Notes: generated from the letters alone by a model not told the origin. 7,929 nt of DNA from Bacteroidota bacterium (GCA_015490475.1 WFXT01000270.1:1-7929), one strand, 5' to 3'; positions 1 through 7,747 are shown, counted from the stretch's first letter. Numbers and translations: made by a program.

Positions 1-245
1 TTGCTCCTCAGCGTGGAGACACATACACTCGCTTACATCTTAGGTCCGGATTAAGCCTCGGTTTATCTCTTCAACTGCCTTTGAGAAAGCCAGACGGTGA
101 AGAGGGTGTTCCGGCTATAGCACTTGACTACGCTTTCAGACCCGCTGCTCCCCTCGGTAATATTCATAGTATTGGAATCAGATTTACTACTGGAAGCAAA
201 TTGCCCAATTGCATAAGTGCAGGTGAGGCAGCACCAAGGATGTAA
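1..245 (+). CDS. C-terminal fragment of a PorV/UPF0164-like outer-membrane beta-barrel protein (5' end outside window)
   Basis: This is an open frame entering from the left edge. The first complete codon is at 3 and a TAA stop lies at 243-245, leaving 80 residues and no start. The other two forward frames are closed by stops within the first 60 bases. The fragment has alternating hydrophobic/polar stretches typical of barrel strands (RLHLRSGLSLGLSLQLPLR, residues 10-28). A second block, LDYAFRPAAPLGNIHSIGIRF (residues 41-61, with G52, N53 and H55), resembles the C-terminal signature of PorV/PorQ/UPF0164 proteins, where an 'LDYAF...LGN.H..s...F' strand pair ends the barrel. PorV itself serves type IX secretion in Bacteroidota, but many family members have no known role, so I assign only the fold. 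Oddly, about 19 residues follow F61, including a cysteine (C70). Family assignment is from motif recall; I have not aligned it. Confidence 0.6.
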   Translation, partial: APQRGDTYTRLHLRSGLSLGLSLQLPLRKPDGEEGVPAIALDYAFRPAAPLGNIHSIGIRFTTGSKLPNCISAGEAAPRM

Positions 246-353
246 AAAAGTTATTGCCTTAGCCAGTCCAGTCTTGTGAAACCTTATTAGGGTTGTTATT
301 GTATAAATTATAGCGAATGTCATGTAAGTTAATTAACGAAAATTTGGGAACCT

Positions 354-824
354 ATGGCATACGAACTCATCAGCGAAGAGGCATTCAAGAGACTAACTGA
401 AGAATTGCAGTATCTAAAAACGGAAGGGAGGCGTAAAGTTGCTAAACAACTTCAGGAAGCGCGCGAGAAGGGCGATTTATCTGAGAATGCTGAATATGAT
501 GCTGCCAAGGAGGCACAGGCACTGCTTGAGCAAAGAATAGCACGATTGGAAGAAATTTTATCTCGTGTCAAAGTTATCAGCAAGGATAAAATAGATACTT
601 CAAAAGTCAATATACTTACTAAGGTTAAAGTTCAGAACTTGAAGACAGGTCAAACGATGTATTTCCGCATAGTTTCTGAAAGTGAAGCCAATTTCAAAGA
701 AGGGAAAATTTCCACTAAGTCCCCAATTGGTAAAGCATTGATGGGACACAAGGTCGGCGATATTGTGGAAGTGCAGGTTCCTGCAGGAAAATTGCAATTT
801 AAGATTCTGGAAATAACAGTGTAG
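354..824 (+). CDS. greA: Transcription elongation factor GreA
   Basis: GreA binds the secondary channel of RNA polymerase and stimulates cleavage of the 3' end of backtracked RNA, restarting stalled elongation. The product is 156 residues, the normal family size. Residues 1-75 form the N-terminal antiparallel coiled coil. Its tip loop carries GDLSENAEYDAAKE (residues 40-53), in which D41 and E44 match the acidic residues that coordinate the catalytic Mg2+ in Escherichia coli GreA. Residues from about 80 to 156 form the FKBP-like domain, with the conserved segment SPIGKALMGHKVGD. The ATG at 354 gives the usual family N-terminus; a modest GGGA-like purine run lies about 5 nt upstream. The next gene starts 2 nt after the stop, suggesting one transcript. 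I see no convincing promoter in the 108 nt upstream, so read-through from the preceding gene is possible. The identification is secure. Confidence 0.97.
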   Translation: MAYELISEEAFKRLTEELQYLKTEGRRKVAKQLQEAREKGDLSENAEYDAAKEAQALLEQRIARLEEILSRVKVISKDKIDTSKVNILTKVKVQNLKTGQTMYFRIVSESEANFKEGKISTKSPIGKALMGHKVGDIVEVQVPAGKLQFKILEITV

Positions 825-826
825 CC

Positions 827-1234
827 ATGGCAAGCGTGTTTACTAAGATAGTTAAGGGAGAACTTCCTGCATATAAGGTGGCAGAAGATGAAAGGTTTCT
901 TGCTTTTTTGGATATTAATCCTTTGAGCAAGGGACACACATTAGTTATTCCAAAAGAAGAAATTGATTACATTTTTGATTTGCCAGAAGAATTATATCGT
1001 GACTTATGGCTGTTTGCTCGCAAAGTAGCCCGTGCTATTGAAAAGGTAGTGGAATGCGAAAGGATTGGGATAGCAGTGGTGGGTTTAGAAGTTCCACATG
1101 CTCATATTCATCTTATTCCTATCAATTCTGTGGCAGATATGAATTTTGCCAAGCCCCGTGTAAAGATGAGCGAACAAGAATTTAAGTCTCTTGCGGAGCA
1201 AATCAGTAGGGCTTATCAAGAATTGTTTGGATAA
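827..1234 (+). CDS. HIT-family nucleotide hydrolase/transferase
   Basis: This is a histidine-triad protein, a cytosolic family that hydrolyses nucleoside phosphoramidates or dinucleoside polyphosphates through a nucleotidyl-histidine intermediate. The 135 residues contain the early family block FTKIVKGELPAYKV, then FLDINPLSKGHTLVIPK, and the signature HAHIHLI with H91, H93 and H95. By comparison with Hint1, H93 is the expected nucleophile. The segment GLEVPHAHIHLIPIN is also typical of Bacteroidota members. The ATG at 827 lies 2 nt after the greA stop, so the two genes are probably co-transcribed and translationally coupled. The 3' end overlaps the convergent RuvC-like gene by 19 bp. The physiological substrate cannot be read from the sequence, so no gene symbol is given; names such as hit or hinT are used loosely for this family. 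Confidence 0.93.
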   Translation: MASVFTKIVKGELPAYKVAEDERFLAFLDINPLSKGHTLVIPKEEIDYIFDLPEELYRDLWLFARKVARAIEKVVECERIGIAVVGLEVPHAHIHLIPINSVADMNFAKPRVKMSEQEFKSLAEQISRAYQELFG

Positions 1235-1689
1235 TTGAACCCTCTTTGTTTGATAATTTCGCCTGCGAGGGCTATTGCCGTGGCATCGCTTATATCCCAA
1301 TTATCGGTGTTTAATATGCTATGAGGATCCTGTAATCTTATTTTAGTGAATTTTTTAATTATCTCTTTAGGAGCATTTCCTTTTCCTGAAATTAACTTCT
1401 TGACTTTTGAAGGAGAAATTTGTAGAAAGTTAATGTTGTTTATTTGACAGAATAACTTTATTACGCCTATTTGTTCTGCAAGAACTAACGCTGAGTGCAC
1501 ATTTTTATGATAGTAAGGTTGTTCACATATAATTAAGTCCAGGCTGAGGGTGTTGTTAACTTCAATCAGTGTTGCCCATAGTGTTGAAAGAGAAGGTTGC
1601 TTCAATAACTTGCCATAAATTATTGTTCCGCCATTTATTGCCACTAAACCACAAAACCTGGTACCTATGTCAATTCCTAAAACAGACAT
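1216..1689 (-). CDS. ruvC: RuvC-like Holliday junction endonuclease, divergent
   Basis: The RuvC family are RNase H-fold dimeric nucleases that cut four-way DNA junctions during recombination and repair. The 157-residue product keeps the family layout. GIDIGT (residues 5-10) supplies D7. IICEQPYYHKNVHSALVLAE (53-72) supplies E56 and the N63/S66 stretch. SPSKVKKLISGKGNAPKE (92-109) matches the DNA-contacting segment, and DISDATAIALAG (132-143) supplies D132 and D135, corresponding to the C-terminal acidic pair. All catalytic carboxylates therefore appear present. It departs from typical RuvC in several places: GIDIG instead of GIDPG, LAEQIG instead of LGQARG, and DAT instead of DAL. It could be a diverged housekeeping RuvC or a paralogue of phage-like type; ruvA and ruvB are not in the window. 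It starts 7 nt after the DUF2723 gene on the same strand and overlaps the HIT gene tail to tail. The symbol is tentative. Confidence 0.8.
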   Translation of the reverse strand: MSVLGIDIGTRFCGLVAINGGTIIYGKLLKQPSLSTLWATLIEVNNTLSLDLIICEQPYYHKNVHSALVLAEQIGVIKLFCQINNINFLQISPSKVKKLISGKGNAPKEIIKKFTKIRLQDPHSILNTDNWDISDATAIALAGEIIKQRGFNYPNNS

Positions 1690-1696
1690 TAATCTT

Positions 1697-4600
1697 TTAT
1701 CTCTGAAAGAATTGCAATAGTTGTGGATTGTTCCTTACCGTGCTATCAACCTTCATCAGTATCTTCGTTGCCTTGTTTGCTATTGTGGAATCATTATACA
1801 TAAGAGCAGTTTGCCCTATGAATTGTGTTGTGTAAAGCGTTCTTTGAATTTCATCGTTGAGATATTCGGCGAAGTATTCTGGCGGTAATGAAAGGTAGTA
1901 GTTGAAATCGTGTTCGTTGCGGTCAAGCATAATGTTGTATATTTCCTGTGCTTTCTCAGGCTTTCCAAGTCTATAATAATTTGCTGCCAATTGTGCAACT
2001 ATTGATTCCCAAAGTAAAATGCTATCGGGTATTTTTTCCATAACAAGGTCAATTACTTTTAGAGCAGAATCTTTCTTGTTTTGCATAATGAGTTCTTCAG
2101 CCAGTCGCCATAATTGAATTCTATGGTTGGATGCCATACGGCGATGACTTTCATCAAGGTAGATGTTGTATTTGTCCATGTTACCCCATCTGAATTTATT
2201 CATAACGTTGTTGTACATAACATTTGCTTGTACTCGTCCAAAGAAGCCCGGAATTTTGGAAGGTGCCTTGATGGGTACCAATTGATATGTTAAGCCTTCA
2301 AGTTGTAAGTAGTCATTCAAGCCAACGAACGAAGACGGTCGTATGGTGACAGCAAAATGAATGGGTCGTTCCCAATTGTTGTTAGCAATAATTGTTAGGG
2401 TCATAAGATGGTTCTTGATCAAGGCATTCCTTGGGATAGACCATTCTATTCTGTCAACGACAAGGGAAGAGTCTTCTGGCTCAACGGTCCCGTTTGCTAT
2501 GACCTTTTCTTTAGGAACGTCAAGATATACTTTTTTTACAGGGATAAAGTCAACAGGCATATCTTCTATGGCACTACTACTGGTTCGCGTTGCAGGATGA
2601 TCGCTATATATGAACTCAAGCACTTTTCGCAAGTCGTAAGCCCTGTTCTGGTCATATTGAGGATGCCTGACATATGGCACGTAATCCCTTGTTGAACCCC
2701 AATATTTACTTCGTGGCACATTGATGGGCAGTGGGTCCGCATCATTAACCTTTCTTCTCAAAAAGTCTATGTACCAATCAACCCCCAGAAGGCTTAAGTT
2801 TACTATTCTCACATCTGTTCTGATTCCTTCAACTTCCTGAGCATACCAAAGAGGATAAGTATCATTATCACCTTCCGTAAATAATATGGCATTAGAGTCG
2901 CATGATTCAAGATAATTAATGGCAAAGTCGCGGGCGGTGTATCTGTGTGCTCTGGAATGGTCGTCCCAGCCCCTGTAGCCCATCAAGAAAGGTCCTGCTA
3001 AGAATGCAAGTATGGCAATAGGTAGAGCAATGGCAACATTATCCTTCTTGAGGTATTTTCTGGCTAACTCATAGAGAGCGACCACACCCAGACCAACCCA
3101 GATGGCGAAAGCAAGGAAGGAACCAGCGTATGAATAATCTCGCTCACGAGGTTGATATGGTGTTTGATTAAGCCATATAACTATAGCGATTCCTGTCATA
3201 AAGAACAAGACGAATACTATCCAGCCATCCCAGACGCGACGGCTAAACTGAAATAGTAAGCCTATAATTCCGAGAATTAACGGAAGCATATAGAAGTAAT
3301 TACGTCCCTTATTGGTCTTCTGGAATATTGGCAGTTTGTCAAATTCTTGTGGACCAAGGTATGATTCATCAATGGGACGAATTCCACTTTGCCAATTGCC
3401 GTATTTGGAACCAATGAAACCTTGAATGTCGTTTTGACGTCCTGCGAAATTCCATAGGAAATAACGAATGTACATCCATCCTATTTGCCATTGGAAGAAA
3501 AATTTCATATTGTCAAGGAAGGTAGGTTCCTCATTGGGAGCCAAGCCAAGGAATGATCTATAAAACTGTATGTGATTGTCTTGTTGACTCCAAATCCTTG
3601 GAAAGAAGTATTCCTTGTCATACACAGGTCTTATTTTATACCCTACTATTTCGTATCTTCCCGTTTCCTCGTTTTTCTTGTATCGTGGTGCCACTTTTTC
3701 ATATCCTTTGACCTGAGATGTGAAGTAGGGACCTTTCAACAACGGACGGTCACCGTATTGCTCTCGGTTCAAGTAAGAAAGCAGACTAAATGGGTCTTCT
3801 GGGTCATTCATATCAATTGGTGGATTGGCATAGGAACGAATCATAACAAGGGCATAAACGCCATATCCAAGCATTAACATAGCCAATGCCAGAGCACCCA
3901 TGTTCCAGAGACGTTTCCCTTTTTTGTGTGTCCAATAGATGAGTCCTGTTATTACAGCAGCAATGAATACTAAAGCCACAAAAAGACCCGTGTAGAATGG
4001 AAAACCCAGTGTGTTTACAAAGAAAAGTTCAAAATATGCAGTAATGCGAGGAATTCCGGGAATGAAAACATACTGAACGAAACCAAGCAATGCAGCGCCA
4101 ATAAAGAATGCCTTAACAAAGTCGCCAAATGTGTTTAACTTGCCTTTTTTCTGGAAATAGAGCAGAGTAATTGCAGGAATAACAAGCAGCCCTAACAAGT
4201 GCACACCAATTACCATCCCAACAACAAGCGATATAAATAATAACCATCTATCAGCATGGGGTGAATCACCTGCCCTTACCCATCTAATCATTGCCCATAA
4301 AATCATCATTGTAAAGAAGGCAGAGAGGGCATAAACTTCACCTTCCACTGCAGAGAACCAGAATGAATCAGCGAAAGCACCAGCAAAAGCACCAACCGCA
4401 CCAGCACCTAAAATAACTATTATCTTAGACCATGACCAATCTTTTTCTGTTTTAATAAGCAACTGACGAGCAAAGAATACGGTCACCCAGAATAGAAACA
4501 TAACTGCCCCTGCACTGGCAACAGCAGAAAGCATATTGACAGCAAAAGCAACATATTCGGGAGATGGAGCAAACATGGAAAAGATGCGTCCGATAAGCAC

Positions 4601-4774
4601 AAAGAATGGAGCACCTGGTGGATGGGGAATTTGTAATTTATATGCACAAGAGATAAATTCACCACAATCCCACAAACTAACAGTGGGTTCAAGAGTCAAT
4701 GTATAAATTAGCAATGCTATCGCAAATACTATCCATCCTGCAATGTGGTTGATAAACCTGAATTTCTTTTCCAT
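1697..4774 (-). CDS. DUF2723 (GT117-type) integral membrane glycosyltransferase-like protein with C-terminal helical repeats
   Basis: This 1025-residue inner-membrane protein belongs to the DUF2723 family, which is widespread in Bacteroidota and homologous to vertebrate TMEM260, a protein O-mannosyltransferase; CAZy groups the family as GT117. A first membrane helix (about 11-28) is followed by the signature LWDCGEF (34-40, with D36 and E39) and PHPPGAP (50-56). The acidic residues in this first outside loop are the likely GT-C catalytic site. About eight further membrane segments run to residue 312. A soluble loop and another membrane cluster (about 490-600) follow, including QPRERDYSYAGSF (541-553). 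The later part is predicted to be periplasmic and contains GDNDTYPLWYA (635-645). The last 140 or so residues are helical and TPR-like (about 890-965). Donor and acceptor are unknown, so protein glycosylation is an inference. It shares a strand with the ruvC-like gene 7 nt downstream. Confidence 0.9.
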   Translation of the reverse strand: MEKKFRFINHIAGWIVFAIALLIYTLTLEPTVSLWDCGEFISCAYKLQIPHPPGAPFFVLIGRIFSMFAPSPEYVAFAVNMLSAVASAGAVMFLFWVTVFFARQLLIKTEKDWSWSKIIVILGAGAVGAFAGAFADSFWFSAVEGEVYALSAFFTMMILWAMIRWVRAGDSPHADRWLLFISLVVGMVIGVHLLGLLVIPAITLLYFQKKGKLNTFGDFVKAFFIGAALLGFVQYVFIPGIPRITAYFELFFVNTLGFPFYTGLFVALVFIAAVITGLIYWTHKKGKRLWNMGALALAMLMLGYGVYALVMIRSYANPPIDMNDPEDPFSLLSYLNREQYGDRPLLKGPYFTSQVKGYEKVAPRYKKNEETGRYEIVGYKIRPVYDKEYFFPRIWSQQDNHIQFYRSFLGLAPNEEPTFLDNMKFFFQWQIGWMYIRYFLWNFAGRQNDIQGFIGSKYGNWQSGIRPIDESYLGPQEFDKLPIFQKTNKGRNYFYMLPLILGIIGLLFQFSRRVWDGWIVFVLFFMTGIAIVIWLNQTPYQPRERDYSYAGSFLAFAIWVGLGVVALYELARKYLKKDNVAIALPIAILAFLAGPFLMGYRGWDDHSRAHRYTARDFAINYLESCDSNAILFTEGDNDTYPLWYAQEVEGIRTDVRIVNLSLLGVDWYIDFLRRKVNDADPLPINVPRSKYWGSTRDYVPYVRHPQYDQNRAYDLRKVLEFIYSDHPATRTSSSAIEDMPVDFIPVKKVYLDVPKEKVIANGTVEPEDSSLVVDRIEWSIPRNALIKNHLMTLTIIANNNWERPIHFAVTIRPSSFVGLNDYLQLEGLTYQLVPIKAPSKIPGFFGRVQANVMYNNVMNKFRWGNMDKYNIYLDESHRRMASNHRIQLWRLAEELIMQNKKDSALKVIDLVMEKIPDSILLWESIVAQLAANYYRLGKPEKAQEIYNIMLDRNEHDFNYYLSLPPEYFAEYLNDEIQRTLYTTQFIGQTALMYNDSTIANKATKILMKVDSTVRNNPQLLQFFQR

Positions 4775-4794
4775 AGGCAGTTAATTTGCCATTA

Positions 4795-4828
4795 CAAACA
4801 TAGGATATTGAAGTTAATCTGTCTTCAA
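4795..4828 (-). promoter_or_regulatory. Candidate Bacteroidota-type promoter for the DUF2723/ruvC-like unit
   Basis: On the minus strand, TATGTTTG (plus positions 4795-4802) is an exact match to the Bacteroidota -7 element TAnnTTTG. A TTG (plus 4826-4828) lies 23 nt upstream, at the long end of the spacing accepted for the -33 element. Transcription would begin near 4788-4791, leaving a leader of only about 15 nt before the ATG at 4774. The motif match is seen directly; its activity is inferred. Confidence 0.5.
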
Positions 4829-4909
4829 TGAAATTGGCAAGTAGTTTTACACAAATTGACATTTTCTATTTGTTATGGTAATAGTGTAACTTTCGGGGTC
4901 AGAATTTTG

Positions 4910-4941
4910 TTGTCTATGAAAGGGACAATTCTCTAACTTTG
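4910..4941 (+). promoter_or_regulatory. Candidate Bacteroidota-type promoter for nrdA
   Basis: TAACTTTG at 4934-4941 matches the Bacteroidota -7 element TAnnTTTG exactly, and a TTG at 4910-4912 lies 21 nt upstream, within the usual range for the -33 element. The expected start is about 4946-4949, giving a leader of roughly 40 nt before the nrdA ATG. I see no clear pair of NrdR boxes around it. An alternative E. coli-like TTGACA at 4856-4861, with a poor TAATAG 17 nt later, is less likely in this lineage. Confidence 0.55.
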
Positions 4942-4987
4942 CTAAGCCACTTCAAAGTAGGTCTGATTAACTCATAAATAGCGAAAG

Positions 4988-7747
4988 ATGGCACTGAATC
5001 TTGTTAAGAAAAGGGATGGACGCATAGTAGAGTTTGATGTTCGTAAAATAGAAATGGCAATCACTAAAGCCTTTGAAGCCGTTAATGAATACAATGGTAT
5101 TCTTTACATACCTGATATTGTAGCTAGTGTAGTTAAGGAATTGGAACAGAAATACGGAGCTGAAAAAATACCTTCCGTTGAAGAAATTCAGGATATTGTT
5201 GAGAGAAAGATAGCGGAAGCAGGATTCTTTGATGTTGCAAAGGCTTACATATTGTATCGCAAGGAACGAGAAAAAATAAGAAAAGAAAAGCAGCAGCGCC
5301 TCTTTGAGCAAATAGATAGGGGAGAGATAACCGTTACTAAGCGTGATGGTTCCAGAGTGCCTTTTGACTTGAATGAATTATCCACTGCTATAAAAGCAAT
5401 TTGCTCTGATTATGCAGATATAGTTGACCCTCAGGAAGTAATAGAGCAGGTCAAGAAATACATGTATGATGGAATTAAAACCCATGAAATCAATCTTGCT
5501 ATTGTGCTTGTCCTTAGGGGATGGATTGAGAAGGACCCGATATATAGTTTTGCTGCTGCACGAGCCCTTCTGAACACTATATACAAAGAAGTCATAGGTA
5601 AGTATGAGTTTGAAGAAGATTTTATGCACTATTACAGAATGCAATTCATCTCATCTATCAAGCACGGCCTTGAGCAAGGCAGATATAAACCCGAATTGGT
5701 TGAAAAGTTTGACCTTGAAAGGCTCGCCAAGGCTATTGATATTACAAGGGACAGAATAATAAAATATTTAGGTTTACAAACTCTCTATGACAGGTATTTG
5801 ATGCGAGATTATAGTCAACGAGTTATTGAAGTTCCACAGTATTTCTGGATGCGTGTGGCAATGGGATTGGCTCTTAACGAAAAAACAAACCATACAGATT
5901 GGGCAATCAAGTTTTATAACCTGATGTCAACGTTACGGTATGTTCCAAGCACGCCAACATTATTCCACTCTGGAACACCGCGTTCCCAAATGAGTTCCTG
6001 TTACATACTAACCGTTGAAGATGACCTTGACCATATCTTTAAGTCAATTCGTGATGTAGCAGTTCTGGCTAAGTGGAGTGGCGGAATAGGGATAGACTGG
6101 ACTAATGTGAGGGCGACAGGTGCACTCATTAAGAGCATTAATGTTCATTCTCAAGGTGTCATTCCGTTTTTGAAAATTCTGGATGCTACCACTGCAGCAA
6201 TCAATAGAAGTGGAAAGAGGCGTGGCGCCACCTGCGCCTATCTTGAACTATGGCATTATGATATAGAAGACTTTCTTGAGTTGCGTAAGAATACAGGTGA
6301 TGAGCGGAGGAGAACCCATGACCTTAATACGGCAGTATGGGTGCCTGACCTGTTCATGAAAAGACTTATCAACAATGAGACATGGACATTGTTCTCACCC
6401 GACGAAGCACCAGAATTACACCACACTTACGGTTCAAAATTTGAAGAAGTTTACACCAAGTATGAAAAACTTGCAGACGAAGGAAAAATCAGGTTGTTTA
6501 AAAAGATTCCTGCTAAGAAGCTATGGCGCAAGCTGATAACGATGCTCTATGAGACGGGACATCCGTGGATAACGTTTAAGGACCCTTGTAATGTGCGTTC
6601 TCCGCAAGACCACGCAGGAATGATATATTCTTCAAACCTGTGCACTGAAATAACCTTGAACACAAGCAGGGACGAACATGCTGTATGCAATCTCGGTTCT
6701 GTCAACCTGTCTCGGCATATTGATGAAAATGGAAACATTGATTGGGAAAAATTGAAGGATACTGTTAAGCTGGCGGTCCGAATGCTTGATAATGTTATTG
6801 ACTTGAATTTCTATCCAACCAAAGAAGCAGAAAATGCCAATCTTAGACATCGTGCTATTGGGCTTGGAATGATGGGCTTTCAGGATGTTTTGTTTAAGAA
6901 ACGTATTCCTTTTGATACATGGGAAGCAGTTGAATTGTCCGATAAAATAATGGAGTTTATCTCATATTATGCAATTCTTGCTTCTTCAGAATTAGCTAGA
7001 GAACGCGGAACATATTCATCCTATAAGGGCTCTAAGTGGGATAGAGGACTTCTTCCCATTGATACTATTAAACTATTGGAACAAGAGAGAGGAGGATACC
7101 TTGATATGGACACATCAACTACTATGGATTGGTCATTTGTAAGAGAACATATCAAGAAATATGGCATGCGAAATTCAAATGTTATGGCTATAGCGCCAAC
7201 CGCTACAATAGCCAATATTTCCGGTTGCTTCCCTTCAATAGAGCCGATCTATAAAAACATCTATGTCAAGTCAAATGCTAGTGGTGAATTTGTCGTAATA
7301 AATGAATATTTGGTGGAAGACTTGAAGCGGTTGGGATTGTGGAATGACGAAACACGAGAGTTGCTCAAATATCACGATGGAAGACTAGATGAATTGTCCC
7401 TGCCGTCGTGGTTGAAGCGTCTTTACAAAACTGCGTTTGATATAGACCCATCATGGGTAATAGAGCATGCATCCAGAAGAGCAAAATGGCTTGACCAATC
7501 ACAATCAATTAATATCTGGACAAATTCAGAAAGTGGTTCTTTCGTGAGCAACATATATATAACTGCATGGCGTAAAGGATTAAAGACAACGTACTATCTT
7601 AGAACGCTTGGGGCATCTGCTATTGAAAAGGCATCTGTAGATATCATTAAGCACGAAAAGAAACGACAGGAACCACAACCCACACAACAAGTAATCCAGA
7701 TTGGCAACATAGATATTGATGGAGAGACCTGTGAAAGTTGCCAATAG
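4988..7747 (+). CDS. nrdA: Class I ribonucleoside-diphosphate reductase large (alpha) subunit with two ATP-cones
   Basis: NrdA reduces ribonucleoside diphosphates to deoxynucleotides in the cytosol, using a radical delivered by the NrdB subunit. The 919 residues are longer than the 761 of E. coli NrdA, largely because of an extra N-terminal ATP-cone (about 3-95, VKKRDGRIVEFD) before the cone that aligns with E. coli's (about 114-205, VTKRDGSRVPFD and YDGIKTHEIN). Catalytic residues are intact. C338 (SSCYIL) and C567 (AVCNLGS) form the redox pair. NLCTE (550-554) gives N550, thiyl-radical C552 and E554. Y869 and Y870 (TTYYLRTLG) are the radical-relay tyrosines. C915 and C918 at the extreme C-terminus form the re-reduction CxxC. 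NLCTE and the paired tyrosines indicate class I rather than B12-dependent class II. The ATG at 4988 gives a normal cone start. The gene is monocistronic as far as the window shows; nrdB is not adjacent. Two cones suggest dATP/ATP control of activity. Confidence 0.96.
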   Translation: MALNLVKKRDGRIVEFDVRKIEMAITKAFEAVNEYNGILYIPDIVASVVKELEQKYGAEKIPSVEEIQDIVERKIAEAGFFDVAKAYILYRKEREKIRKEKQQRLFEQIDRGEITVTKRDGSRVPFDLNELSTAIKAICSDYADIVDPQEVIEQVKKYMYDGIKTHEINLAIVLVLRGWIEKDPIYSFAAARALLNTIYKEVIGKYEFEEDFMHYYRMQFISSIKHGLEQGRYKPELVEKFDLERLAKAIDITRDRIIKYLGLQTLYDRYLMRDYSQRVIEVPQYFWMRVAMGLALNEKTNHTDWAIKFYNLMSTLRYVPSTPTLFHSGTPRSQMSSCYILTVEDDLDHIFKSIRDVAVLAKWSGGIGIDWTNVRATGALIKSINVHSQGVIPFLKILDATTAAINRSGKRRGATCAYLELWHYDIEDFLELRKNTGDERRRTHDLNTAVWVPDLFMKRLINNETWTLFSPDEAPELHHTYGSKFEEVYTKYEKLADEGKIRLFKKIPAKKLWRKLITMLYETGHPWITFKDPCNVRSPQDHAGMIYSSNLCTEITLNTSRDEHAVCNLGSVNLSRHIDENGNIDWEKLKDTVKLAVRMLDNVIDLNFYPTKEAENANLRHRAIGLGMMGFQDVLFKKRIPFDTWEAVELSDKIMEFISYYAILASSELARERGTYSSYKGSKWDRGLLPIDTIKLLEQERGGYLDMDTSTTMDWSFVREHIKKYGMRNSNVMAIAPTATIANISGCFPSIEPIYKNIYVKSNASGEFVVINEYLVEDLKRLGLWNDETRELLKYHDGRLDELSLPSWLKRLYKTAFDIDPSWVIEHASRRAKWLDQSQSINIWTNSESGSFVSNIYITAWRKGLKTTYYLRTLGASAIEKASVDIIKHEKKRQEPQPTQQVIQIGNIDIDGETCESCQ

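Noticed and set aside
63..323. Minus-strand 86-codon frame
   Set aside because: It lies opposite the barrel-protein tail and the spacer, has no family resemblance, and its composition looks like an antisense shadow.
328..337. Perfect 10-bp palindrome GTTAATTAAC upstream of greA
   Set aside because: It is short and AT-rich, easily expected by chance, and has no second copy or spacing that would support an operator.
4856..4884. E. coli-like promoter TTGACA, 17 nt, TAATAG upstream of nrdA
   Set aside because: The -35 match is perfect, but the -10 hexamer matches only half the consensus. The exact TAnnTTTG at 4934-4941 is closer to the gene and suits the lineage better.
4967..5311. Minus-strand 114-codon frame opposite the start of nrdA
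   Set aside because: Its Phe/Tyr/Ser-rich composition is what antisense reading of a Lys/Glu-rich gene gives, and the nrdA frame is certain here.
4988..7747. B12-dependent class II reductase (NrdJ) as an alternative for nrdA
   Set aside because: The active site reads NLCTE rather than the class II NPCGE pattern, and the paired tyrosines of the class I radical relay are present.
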